36,908 bases of DNA from Thermomucor indicae-seudaticae (lineage: Eukaryota; Mucoromycota; Mucoromycetes; Mucorales; Lichtheimiaceae): assembly GCA_000787465.1 (NCBI GenBank), contig JSYX01000269.1, positions 1 through 36,908 on the forward strand. The letters are read 5' to 3'. Made by a program: the position numbers and the translations under genes. Positions 1 through 10,131 of the stretch are shown piece after piece. How positions within the stretch are numbered: the first letter of the stretch is position 1; each line of letters opens with the position of its first letter. Below the pieces are notes generated by a model. The model was not told the origin of the DNA, did no database searches, and saw only the letters and a list, made by a program, of their open reading frames with translations.

Positions 1-16
1 TTGGAACAATGCGACC

Positions 17-250
17 ATGAATGGGGCTTACTTGACTGGTTTGGCCAGGGAAGTGATGAGGTCGTTGGCTGGTTTCCCGACGACGCAGGACCATTTCTTT
101 TTACCTCGTTCAACTGTGGAGCCCACCCAGGAGTTAGCTCGGGAAATCTTTCCGTGGGTCGACTACTGGCAGGACAGGATCCAGTCGGGATGCGTCGTTA
201 CCCTTCCCATCCTCTGTGGCTGCATTCCTTGTTCCAGGAACCGTTGTAGT
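17..250 (+). pseudogene. Crypton-like (Ndc10-domain) element fragment, decayed
   Basis: Frame 2 reads AYLTGLAREVMRSLAGF, then FFLPRSTVEP and AREIFPWVDYW. Frame 1 then supplies the likely continuation QDPVGMRRYPSHPLWLHSLF. Together these resemble the Ndc10/GCR1-type DNA-binding domain found in Crypton tyrosine-recombinase elements and in many proteins of mucoralean fungi. The match is from memory of the family. A short stretch that normally joins the IFPW and RYPSHPLW blocks seems missing, and the frame changes, so this copy looks broken. No tyrosine recombinase catalytic box is visible. The left end lies outside the window. An ordinary decayed Ndc10-domain host gene is the main alternative. 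Confidence 0.45.
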
Positions 251-539
251 TGGAATTCAAGAGGTGCTTGTTCGGTTTGGTCACCTTGCAATAATACAAA
301 AGTTCATGTCGCCCAAACTCCGGATCTTCTGGAAGACACAGGTGATAGTAAATGCGAGGAAGAATTCAAGCGTAGCTTTCCATAGGACGTGCTTTAACGG
401 CATTAAGAGAGATAAATTATCTATAACCTTTGTCGCATTCGACAGTGCTGCGAAAATATATATTAAAGGAACAAAGCCAAAGAAAAAACCTCGTAGTAAG
501 CATGGCTGTACGTAACTATTGTTACAGCTAATAGGATAA

Positions 540-1087
540 GATTGGTTCCTTTCAAGAAAGTTTACCCCGCAGATGCGAGGTGTAAAGGTCTTGGTGTAAA
601 ATTTAGCTGGGATGTAAATGCGAATAGTTTAAGCATAAATCGCACTCGTGTTTGTCGTTACATACACGTAAACGTCGAGGATAAAGTTCTTTTGGCTGTA
701 GCCTGAGAGGGTCAAAGTGGAGAAGTTTACTAGATGTAAAGCCTAGGTGTAAAATTCCTGGGTGTAAAGGTCTAGGTGTGAATTTTTTATAATTCGGTTT
801 ACACTGTGTAACACGACTTTTACACCCAGATTACACTTTTTCCCTCACCCATCTGGAAGCATGTTTCGCCGCAGGGATTACTGCGGTTTCCGCGGAAATT
901 CAGACGAATTTTCGCGATGGTGGAAACCCAACTCTGTTTTATGCACAGTACGTAAAGACCTGCAGTTACAAACTGAGCGGAGCTTAGCAGACACAGTTGC
1001 CTTATAGAGGATCCAGCCCAGGGATCATAGAGCTTGCTCGCAGACAGTTAACAAATGTAACTGCAGCGCTAATTTTCCTGAACTTGA
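540..1087. repeat. Cluster of GGTGTAAA/GATGTAAA motifs, direct and inverted; no gene
   Basis: The octamer GGTGTAAA occurs at 579, 593, 746 and 761, with variants GATGTAAA at 611 and 733 and GGTGTGAA at 775. Inverted forms follow: GTTTACAC near 798, TTTACACC at 819-826 and TTACAC near 831. The copies are 14-15 bases apart in two groups. The forward-then-inverted layout resembles subterminal binding sites or the terminal region of a DNA transposon. No coding frame is convincing here, and 850-1087 shows nothing further I can name. Confidence 0.5.
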
Positions 1088-1107
1088 GTGTTTGACCTCT
1101 TGTTTAG

Positions 1108-2709
1108 GTCCGAAAAGCTAAACGACCTAGTCAATGCACGCGAACAAGAGGAGATTAGTCTCCAGATTTTGCTGAGCCAAAGGCGCAAGCGCCAATACGA
1201 TGAAATGGCGCAATCACATGGCGAAGCATCGTCGGCAAGCCAGCCTAGCAAGCAAATCCGCTTGCCGCAAGCATGTATCATGGCCGTGATTAAGGCTAAG
1301 GCCGCAAACCTACACGCCCAATACAATAAGCTTGACCTGGTAACCCAAGCGTTCGTTTTGTAAGAACACACTGTACGCTGGCAGGTTTCGCTCTATGCTG
1401 TCTTACAGATCTCTGTCTGCCACATAGCTTGTCCCTGAATTCAGTATACAATATTTCCTTTGATATAGGCAAGTTTGCAGTTCTAGATAAGTTGGCCCTT
1501 GAGACGTTTAAACAGCGCAACGTCTTCGAAGACCCAAGCTTGGACCAGAATCAACAAATCATTAATCAAATCCAAGAACGCATCCCAGGTGATACTGATC
1601 AACGGGGTCCAGCACAAAGGAAGATGAAGAAGAAAGAGCGTACTCCAATGGAGCTTTATATGGAGTCTTGTATCTTGATTGCGATGGAGAAGACTGAGGA
1701 AGAAGTGAAATGCTACCGCATTTACAACCAGCTGTAAGCTTGCCCTTACCATTTCTGCCTTATCACATCTGCTTATTTAAAGATGGTGCAGGCTGACTAC
1801 CTTCGCATTTCGCCAGGATATGTTCAATAGGTGGAAACAGATGTCTGAGCAAGACATCATTAACAAGTTCTTTTCTCCAATTTTGGAGATCATTTTTGAA
1901 GGCTCCGTGGCCAAGCTGAGATGGTAAGCTGAACAGAAATTGGCAAAGGAAGTTTAACAGACTGTTAAGCTCCATTTTTCAGGGGCGAAACCCAGAACAC
2001 GGCTTCCAAAGAACTCGTAAAGCTTAGAAAATTGTATGACGATGAATGCCGAGGCGCGTTCAAGGTCGATATGAGACTAGTTCTTGAGCATGGCGACGAC
2101 GACTACGATGTCTCTAACAGTAAATTCGCGAAGAATGGTGACGTTCAGCGTAAGAACGTCACAGAGAACATGAAGGTCATAGCCGAGGCCAAGATCATCC
2201 TGGATGACCTCGTCCGAAGGTGCCGTCTCGACTTTGAAGCAGCTAGGCGTTTAACCGTCGTCAACATGCAAGTCTGTGGTGAGTAAACTACTCCAGGTAC
2301 ACATACGTCTGTAAGCTGAACAACAATGATAGGCCTGAAGGCCAGACTCATAGCTCTCAAGCTGGAAGCTGCCGGCCAGGGCTACGTCGTAAAAGAGTAC
2401 GGGCAAACGCTGAAGTTTCCAAGCTCAGTCAAAAAGATCCCGACCTTCTTCAAGGCAACGCTACCGCATCTCTATGTCCTCAAGGTACCCTTTTTTGTCG
2501 TAATCTAATAAAGCAAACACGGCTAACCGTCCGACATTATTTGCCAGAGACAGGCAGAAATCAACGCGGAGATACTCCGGGATGCGCTTAATGAAGATAG
2601 GAGTCCATTTGGTAGTCGTTCGCCGTCTCCGGAGGCAAGTTTCCTGAAAAGTACTTGGATGGGACCAGGCAAGAAAAAGTCTGTGCCGCCTATCCCGTCC
2701 GATCTATAA
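1108..2709 (+). CDS. Hypothetical protein, probable mucoralean lineage-specific family (six exons resolved, 5' end uncertain)
   Basis: Exons are about 1108-1359, 1428-1733, 1817-1923, 1983-2278, 2333-2484 and 2548-2709; the last four junctions are frame-consistent. The segment has a helical N-terminal part, an RKMKKKERTPMELYMES block, NRWKQMSEQDIINKFFSP, then GETQNTASKELVKLRKLYDD and FKVDMRLVLEHGDDDYDVSN, and it ends with a Ser/Pro-rich tail. It looks like a fungal family that is often multicopy in Mucorales and has no assigned function. The DMRLVL...DYDVSN region could be a degenerate nuclease-like core, but the expected acidic residue is Lys here and this is only a guess. The first coding exon probably lies upstream, because 1108 follows a tttag acceptor and no in-frame ATG precedes it; the first internal ATG is at 1205. 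Confidence 0.7.
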
Positions 2710-3387
2710 AGAAAGGATTTCATGCTTCTTCCTTTCCTTGATGTCAAGTATTACCTCACGGAAAATCTTCGTTTTCACGTACACCTCCACGTCACGTATA
2801 AAATGGCCATTGTCTCGTCTTGCACCTTTTGCTCTTTTTTTAAGACTTTTGAACTTGCACTTACGCATTGCCTCTTCGTGACACTACTAAAACTCGTTTT
2901 TCCCTCCAAGAAAGCAGCTTTCTTCGGAAGAACGTGTTGTCTTCGTTGGCCTTTGGCAACTCCGATTCACTTACGGAGGGATTGCGGAAGCCCGAAAAGT
3001 TAAGATCGTTCAACTGTGCGTGCAAAAAACTGTGGGACGCCTTGTCAAGTACTCAACAACCGAAACCCTGAAAAGGTCTGGAAGACCGCGCAAGGTCACA
3101 AAACGAAGATTGACCCTGTTTGGTCTCGTCTTTTGCGTCGGTTGCGTTCGAGTTTGCACCACATGTGAGTATGCCAATCTTGCTATCATTTGCCTAAACA
3201 GTTGTTATTATCGCGCAATCTTTCTTCCAGAACGCAAATGGCTTCTCCCACATGGCGTAGACATTTTGTTGAAATCCAGTATTCAGGAAGCAAAAGAAGC
3301 AGATTATGTTTATCTACGATGGAGAAAAAAATATACATTGTGTGCAATGAAAAAGTGGAATAAATGAACGACTAGTAAGATGCGGAT
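2710..3387. other. Gene-poor interval with relic only
   Basis: Apart from the possible transposase fragment, no frame in this interval shows recognisable protein. The plus-strand frames at 2722-3003 and 3020-3367 are low in complexity and lack support. The interval separates the stop of the plus-strand hypothetical gene from the stop of the minus-strand NRPS-like gene, so both genes terminate into it. Confidence 0.5.
2960..3120 (+). pseudogene. Possible Tc1/mariner transposase helix-turn-helix relic
   Basis: One frame reads EARKVKIVQLCVQ, then KTVGRLVKYSTTETLKRS and GRPRKVTKR. Tc1-like transposases have an N-terminal helix-turn-helix followed by a basic GRPRK linker, and the order here agrees. 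The block is only about 45 residues. About ten residues seem missing in the middle, and no DDE catalytic domain follows in any frame before 3367. If correct it is a dead fragment. A chance match to a basic GRPRK tract cannot be excluded. Confidence 0.35.
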
Positions 3388-6300
3388 CTATTGGGAGGGA
3401 TTGTAAAAGCCAACGGAGCTCCAGTATTGCAGTTGTTTAGATAGTAAGTCGGCATCAAATGCGGGAGACTCGTTCAGGGTCGGTGTCGTCTTGATGGTCT
3501 CAGTTGTCACGAATTCTGGCAACACAAAGCCGGTACCAAAGCTTTTCTCGTAGAATCCCATCAAGCGGTATGCCGGGTTATCCTGATGCTTGGCAAGTTC
3601 TGCGACCCACTCTGCTGGACTGACAACGTCAAATTGCATGCCGCACTTCTTCATAGCGTCCAAAACGTCGTCCCAGCTAACCACGTGAGGGTTCACGATA
3701 TGGAAGACTTGGTTGATCAGATCCTTGGCCGGCTTCTTGCTCGTCTTCAACATAATTTCGACGATACTGGCCGCGGCATAGTCAACAGGCAACCAATCAA
3801 TGACATCTGATTTGAGAGCAGGCATCTAGTGCAGAACAGAGAAAAAAAAGAATGAATATGTTTCTGCCAAAATTCTGTTCCAGTTCAAAATAACTTGCTT
3901 ACCTTGTGCAGCAGACTTCCACCACCGACGATCATCAAAGGATACTGTTCACTAGTGTTCCAAACGCCGTTCTTGGTGTCGCCACAAACTTGACCCATAC
4001 GCTCCACAATGCACGGGAAGTCTGTCATGAATTGTCAAAAGCTGTCCCCACTATCTGCAAGAAAAAGGACATACTTACTCTTTTCACGCGTGAGATAGTC
4101 AAATAACTGTTCAACAATGTACTTCGACTGTGCATAACCCATGGGCATAGCCACATGCGGGTCCTGAGGCGGGATGGTTTCAGGGATCTTGGCGCCCATG
4201 GCAGCCGTGGCACTGACACTTGAGATGTGGTGGACATGCATAGGGTTCGTCTCACGATAAGCGAATTTCAGGAGCTGGTAGAGGCCTCGGATGCATTCCT
4301 TTTCAAAGTGCGTGACGGGTTGGTTAAAGTCGAGGAGCCAGGCGCACGCTTGGACGATGGTGACCTCCTGCTTGAGTCGATCGTACACGGCCTGTTCAAG
4401 GCCAAGGTTAGGCTTATGCCAGCCGTTCATAGGCAGCACCTCCAATTTTCCGGGCAAGTCAAGCAAAGCAGCGTCAAGCCGGCGGTCCTCAAACGTCTTG
4501 CGGAGACGACCCATGAGATGATCAGGCGACGAACCACGTACCATCGCATAAACCTTCTTGACCTTGTCGGACTGCAACAAGTCGCGCAACATGAACGAAC
4601 CCAGAGACCCGGTCGCACCCGTCAACAGCACAACCTCCTGCCGATCCTCGGGGATATCTGTCGTCGTCGCAACACCAAAGTCTTGAGCGGCTCGTGCAAG
4701 GTATTCACGCAAGATCTCTTGGGTCTGCTCGTAGCGTTTCTCGACAGTGTTGCTATTCGCGGACTTGTCCCCCATAAGAGCCTGCGCCATCGATGAAGCG
4801 CTGGGGTTCTCGAAAATAAAGTTGTTGGATACTTCACCGAATCGGGCCGCAATACGGTTTCGCAGTTGGATCGCCAGCAATGAGTTCAGACCATAGTCAA
4901 AGAGAGACTCGCTCGCTTTCAGCGTAGACACGTCTTTCTGCAAGACTTCAGCAGCAGCTTGAAGCAAGAACTTTTCAGCGTCCTCCGTACTCTCGAACGA
5001 CGTGGCTGTCGTGCTTGACGATGCAGGTCCCTCCAAAAAGTCGCGGTACATCTTGTCAACGGCTTCTTGATTTTCCCGGATAGCTTGCTTGCGTTTGACT
5101 GAGCCCTTGTCGGTGATCGGCAGATGCTTGTTCAACGGAAGAATGTAAACCATCTGTGGCATGATCGTACTGTGGTTCGGTGCGTTCTTGTTGGCTTCCT
5201 TGACAGCATCTTGCACTAAAAAAAATGCATGAGTCCACCTTTCGCTTGTCTCTGCTTCCTCAAAACTTACCGATCGCAATCATTTCAGCCGGTGTATGTT
5301 CCATGGCCCTTTCTACGTCGAGCTCAATAAGCGCGGCAGTACATTGGCGCTGCTCACCGATAACCGTGGCATACTTGATGATGGGGCAAGAGTTCAGAGC
5401 AAGTTCCATAGGAACAGGGTTGGTCTTTTCACCGTTTTCCCTTTCACAACAAGAAAAGACCCAATGAGTGTGACCTCCTGGGTTTGACACATTCATACAA
5501 CATGAACTTACATGACAAGCGTGTCGTCTTTCCGACCAAGGTGGCGCCAATAACCTGAGTTTGGTGGTTCCTCCATAAACAGATCGTTTGTTGCATAATT
5601 GCCCTCCGGTGTATTGCCAACGCCAGTGGCCATAGTGGGTGAGTCGCCTCGGATCACAAGATGATAGACGCCCATTGCTTCGTCATAAGGCTCCCAAATC
5701 ACGTAAGGCTCAACGATTGGTGCCGGCCGCAGCGTGAACCAGTACTTAAAGTCTCTGGATACGTTGTTGACGAAGACCCCACCAATTTCTGTGCATGAAA
5801 AAGTAGAACTGTAAGACAATGCTGTACGAAATAGATGTCGTAGGAAATTACCTGTGGTACCGTAGGCATTACGGACACAGATACCATGCTCATTGTAAAA
5901 GTTACCCGTTTCCATGCTCAAAGCAGCGCCACCAAAGCTAAAAAGTGTTCAGTTAGGGATTTCCTTTGAAGAGGGTACAAAAAACTCAATGAGAGAGCAA
6001 CTTACACAATGTACTTGAGGCTCTGCAACACCTCGTATTGGTTCGTCTGCTTCACGTAAGGAACCATTTGCTCAAGAATGACTGGCGGCGAATACATGCG
6101 CGTAGCCTTCTGAGACGTAATAGCGGCAAAGATCTGCTTGGGCGACGGTGGAAGATGTGTGAAAAAGATGTTGCTTGCACCGACGAATACGGATGAAAAT
6201 TGTGTAAAGAAGCCAAAGACGTGGAAACTAGAGGCAGTGGGTTATGAGCAATCCCGAAACTTTGCCGCAGGGTACATGACAACTTACAGTGGCAAGCATG

Positions 6301-7041
6301 TCAGAACGATATCGTCAGCTTTCATCACATTTTCTGGAGAATACGCCGTAATACTGTCACTGAAGCTCGAAGCCATGTTGAAGAGGTATCGGTTGCTCAA
6401 ACGGATAGGCTTGGGGAATGACGTCGTACCCGAGCTTTTGGATGAAGTCAGCCGACAATTCAACACAAACGGGACATGTTTCGTTTTTACCTGTGAATAA
6501 TCAAGGCGATCTTTTCATAGTCTTCCTCGGTATACACGCGATCCAGAATCTTGTCGGCGTCTGGGTTACGAGGCTTTTGCAGCATTGCATTAAAGTCAAA
6601 CGCAGGCAAAATCAAGTAGCTTCCATTGGTTTGTGCAGAACAGCTTTTCGCCATTTCTTGATACTTTTCGGAGGCCAAAAGGAACTTGGAGTTCGTCTTC
6701 TCGAGCAGGTTCACATTGGCGGCTTCGGAATTGCGTGGAGAGAGTGCCATCAAGACTCGCCGAAGCTTTAGAGCTGCAACCATCGCCACAAAGTAGTCCA
6801 CATTGTGGTCGGCCAAAAGCGCAATCGAATCGATGTTTTCGACATGCGGAGCCCATTCGCAGGCAAGGTTCGTTGCCATCCGGTCCACTTGTTCATACGT
6901 GAGAGTGTTGTACGTGCTGAGATCAGTGGCGGATGCCTGATACCGGGCAAGGACTCGAGAGCCGAAGCGACTCGCTTGGTATTCGAACAAATTGATAAAG
7001 GCATGGTGCTTGGTATACTCGCTGGTCATCTTGGGAATCAT
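3388..7041 (-). CDS. NRPS-like adenylate-forming reductase (A-T-R), nine exons, 1048 aa
   Basis: Exons (transcript order) are 7041-6491, 6434-6288, 6227-6006, 5937-5852, 5788-5512, 5440-5271, 5215-4079, 4021-3903 and 3825-3388, all frame-consistent and totalling 3147 nt. The adenylation domain (about residues 1-510) has the ATP-binding core SSGTTSFPKP, LPLFHVFG, YGTTEIGGV and NGEKTNP. The carrier domain has DYGLNSLLAIQLRN, with Ser596 as phosphopantetheine site. The reductase has the Rossmann motif TGATGSLG (683-690), Ser near 817 and YAQSK (Tyr845, Lys849). Such enzymes activate a carboxylic acid, load it on the carrier and reduce it with NADPH to an aldehyde or alcohol. There is no condensation domain. 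It is shorter than Lys2 aminoadipate reductase and lacks the extra N-terminal part, so a free-standing NRPS-like enzyme is favoured. The substrate cannot be read from the sequence. Confidence 0.93.
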
Positions 7042-8240
7042 GCAAGCAGAGAAAGAAAAAGGACGTATTCGAGCAATGGGGATCGCTTTGAGTCAGTCTT
7101 ACAGCCCGTTTTATATAATGTCGTAGGGCATCAACGGATTCCCTTCCATCCGCTTTAAATATATTGCCGGCCCTTCTTGAAATTTTGTCCGGAAAAGCCA
7201 AATTTACTGTTTATGTCAATTCAGGGCGCCATTTCAAATCAAAGAAATGTAAATATCAGAAATAATTGCAGCACGGAAAATCTCGCTATGATAGTCCATT
7301 TCGCCCACTTTGTTACTGGCGGGATATCCCCACATAGGCCGGATATTCCCACATATCTGGACGATGCACTTTTTGGTGGATAACTCCTTTAAGGGTTCAT
7401 TTTCGGCGCCTGCCGATCGAAATTATCATGTAGCACAGACATTTCTACTCGGATGGTTACACAAGGCGATCCTGCTTGTTCCTGAGACGCGTCTTGCTTC
7501 TCCAACATTTTGTATAGAGCGCGCGTGTCTAGTCTGCTTCTACTGTCTGTTTTTTCCCACCAATTTGCCGCTCACAAGCAAAGTTAGAGGAACTGCGGTG
7601 CACGGCGGCAAGAAGGGAAAACAAGGAGAACGGAGAAATAAAGCATTCCGAAGGTTTTCCCACATGTACAGCAATGCTTCTTTTACCCAAGAGACAGGAA
7701 CAAGACACGGCAGTTCCGACTGCGCAACCTTTACCCGAAGAGATGATTGTTAACTGCAACATTGGGTAAATGACCGTTTTCGATCTCAGCCAGATCTGGC
7801 ACAGCAATCCCCTGGGACTCGTGTGGAAGAAAAATGTTTTTCCTTGCATATAGCCATCAGCGTAAAAAGGTTTGCTACCATGCATTGTCCATGTGTCTTA
7901 AAGTTTGGGTGGCCACCGCTCATTGCTGTGCTTACATCCTTCTGCTAAAGTTTAGCTTCACGTGATTCGTCATTCGGAGCTTTTTTTACGCGAGAGAAGG
8001 AAATCGAAACCAACAGCCTTGGCATTTTTCAGACGACGTCATATAGCATTACGATACCCGGCATTTGTTACCTTGTCTGCGGATATGAGGACAGCATTTC
8101 TCCGTAAAGTGAACTAGTTGCCCCCTTTTTACCAATATGTTGAATGACAACTTTCGGGTCGGTCCGTTCACAGCTCTCAATATCTCTCTTTCTTTCAAAG
8201 TCTTTATATATTTTTTAAAGCAAAACTGTACGATTGGGGC
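7042..8240. other. Intergenic region, 1.2 kb, no supported gene
   Basis: The interval holds the promoter of the NRPS-like gene on its left and the 3' flank of the DTW-domain gene on its right. Open frames at 7310-7753 (+) and 7529-7885 (-) overlap each other, have skewed composition and show no motif. A short imperfect direct repeat, GGATATYCCCACATA, occurs twice at about 7323-7360. I see no RNA gene. Confidence 0.5.
7110..7117 (-). promoter_or_regulatory. Candidate TATA box of the NRPS-like gene
   Basis: On the minus strand the sequence reads TATATAAA about 70 bases upstream of the ATG at 7041. The position and sequence fit a fungal TATA element. The transcription start itself is not visible. 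Confidence 0.45.
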
Positions 8241-9234
8241 TCATGCTTTGGAGTCTTCATGATCGTATTGAATATAGTCCTGCCGATGTCGATGCGTAAA
8301 CCTTTTGCCTTCACTGCGCCGATACGTATCCTGGATCAGATTGTAAAAGAACCGATAATAGAACAGCAGATTATCATAACGGCCGTCCTCATATCCTCCT
8401 TCATACGCCTCATCGTATTCCCGATAAAGATAGTAAATGGCCTCGATCGTCGCAAGGTGATGCTCGCTGAGATTCTGGTATCGCCAAAAATGGGTTTTTC
8501 GTGGCGCGATCGTCACTTTCCGCACTGATTTCAGCGCTGGCGTCTCGCGCACGATCTTGTTCGCCTGTTTCCAAGTACCGTCAATCACAATCACTCGGTC
8601 AAACGAGTCTCGAGGTATTTCTTCCAGACGTTTGGCGTCCTGTATAAGACACAACACAATTAGACCTCATCATCCTAAAGTTCGATTCTCATTTTTTCCC
8701 ATTCGCATACATTGCCTGGAAACAGTAGAACCGCGCGCTCCGGATGTTCAAGTTCCGGCATGTCCTGCCACGAATAGATATCCACATCTTCGTGCGCAAT
8801 CACTCTTGCATGTACTGCAGTCGATTTACCGTCCAGCTCTTGCTGGTGCTTGATACTAATCGGGGCCAAGTCAGCGCGGATATATCAACAGAACGTAGCT
8901 CTGGGCTTACATGCTCAGGTGAACTGGTAATTTCACAAACGGAACCTTTGACCGATCCATTCCGACGACATCAAAGCAACGATAGCAGAAATATTTTACA
9001 GTCTTTTGACATTTTTCACATTTTGTCCGTTCTTTAATCGTATACAGAATGCTGTCGTCAGCAATCTGCAGGTCTGAAAAAGGCGAGGACCGATGCTGCT
9101 TCACATTCTCGGTTTCCTCTTGATTCGATCGCTTTTGAGGGAGGCCGCTGTATTCGTCTGCAACTTTTTGTGAATGTCACGTGTAAACGATCAGACTTGG
9201 ATCTTCAACCGCCTTTCTTACCACTTTCAGCCAT
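8241..9234 (-). CDS. DTW-domain tRNA-uridine aminocarboxypropyltransferase (DTWD1 type), 267 aa
   Basis: Exons are 9234-9222, 9157-8911, 8855-8711 and 8639-8241. The 13-nt first exon encodes MAES plus one base, and every junction keeps frame (804 nt). The N-terminal part has a zinc-type cluster, CEKCQKTVKYFCYRC (Cys51, 54, 62, 65). The core has FPGNDAKRL, then IDGTWKQAN (Asp155 to Trp158), the DxTW signature, and RKTHFWRYQNLSEHHLATIE. DTW proteins transfer the 3-amino-3-carboxypropyl group of S-adenosylmethionine to uridine in the D-loop of tRNA; human DTWD1 acts at position 20. The start lies 143 bases from the divergent SDH4 start. The family assignment is firm; the exact tRNA position is inferred from homologues. 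Confidence 0.92.
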
Positions 9235-9377
9235 TTTTCCCTCTCTGTAACCGAGCCTAGTTTGCTCAGGCAGGACTACCATCGTGACTCCATCAGCCAA
9301 TCAAATACCTTCATTTTAGCGGTAAGGCAAGCAGTCCACTGGGCCGAAAGCGCACACGCTTTGAATAACTTAAAATC
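9235..9377. promoter_or_regulatory. Bidirectional promoter between DTWD1-like gene and SDH4
   Basis: Only 143 bases separate the two divergent start codons, so the two genes must share or abut their control elements. I see no clear TATA box in either direction. Confidence 0.6.
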
Positions 9378-10061
9378 ATGTTTGCCCTGAGCACGATTCG
9401 ATCACGATCACTGTCACCCGCTTTAATATCTCTCAGCGCTCGAAAATCATTTACAGGCAAGCTTGATTCAACGTCGACATTTTGAAGGAAATGATTGACC
9501 CTCGAAGGTAGCAACAACGTCGTCGTCCACTACTGCTAGCTCTTCGCTTTCAGATCCTGACAAAAAGCCTCATAATAAGCTCGGCGCAGCAGCAGCCGCT
9601 GCGGCTGTGGCAAATCCTTTAAAGAAGAATGACACATTGGAAAACGGTAAACGCAATCATGCTGCATGCGGACAGTTAACTAGCGAATGAAACTCACTAT
9701 CAAAGAAAATAATAAAGCAGAAGCAAAAAAGAAGGAACAAGGATACGTTTACGGGACATATCATTGGACTTTGGAACGCGCTTCAGCCGTTGCTCTGATA
9801 CCGCTTATTAGCACGCAGTTTGTGTACGGCGCACATTCGATCTGCGACGGTTTACTCGGAGTCGTCTTACCATACCACATCTACCTTGGATTCGACTCTT
9901 GTATAACGGATTACATTCCAAAGCGAGTATATTCTCGTCTTCATCGAGCGGCAAATTGGACTTTGATGGGGACAACAGGCTTAGTCATGTGGGGATGCTT
10001 CGAATTTAACACGAACGACATTGGATTGACTGAACTTGTCCAGCGGCTTTGGACCGCTTAA
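9378..10061 (+). CDS. SDH4: Succinate dehydrogenase membrane anchor subunit (CybS), 184 aa
   Basis: Exons are 9378-9456, 9512-9646 and 9721-10061 (555 nt). The first exon encodes a basic, hydroxylated mitochondrial presequence, MFALSTIRSRSLSPALISLS. The mature part has GTYHWTLERASAVALIPL, then three hydrophobic segments, LLGVVLPYHIYLGFDS with a candidate haem-ligand region around His124, and SCITDYIPKR, where Asp135-Tyr136 matches the quinone-site pair of the family. It ends NDIGLTELVQRLW. The protein anchors complex II in the inner mitochondrial membrane and takes part in ubiquinone reduction. Intron 1 has a GC donor (acag|gcaagc), since no GT donor restores the frame. Confidence 0.94.
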
Positions 10062-10131
10062 TTGCTCCCTTTATAGAAGAACCATTTGTACTACTAACTA
10101 ATAGACGCATTGGAAAAGAAATATAGATCTC

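Noticed and set aside
4227..4796. 189-aa plus-strand ORF
   Set aside because: It is antisense to the reductase exon of the NRPS-like gene, whose protein is clearly recognisable on the other strand.
7318..7362. Short direct repeat GGATATYCCCACATA
   Set aside because: Two imperfect copies only, with no flanking structure; probably a small local duplication.
3388..9234. Secondary-metabolite gene cluster around the NRPS-like enzyme
   Set aside because: Adjacent genes are housekeeping or transposon relics; no tailoring enzyme, transporter or regulator is present.
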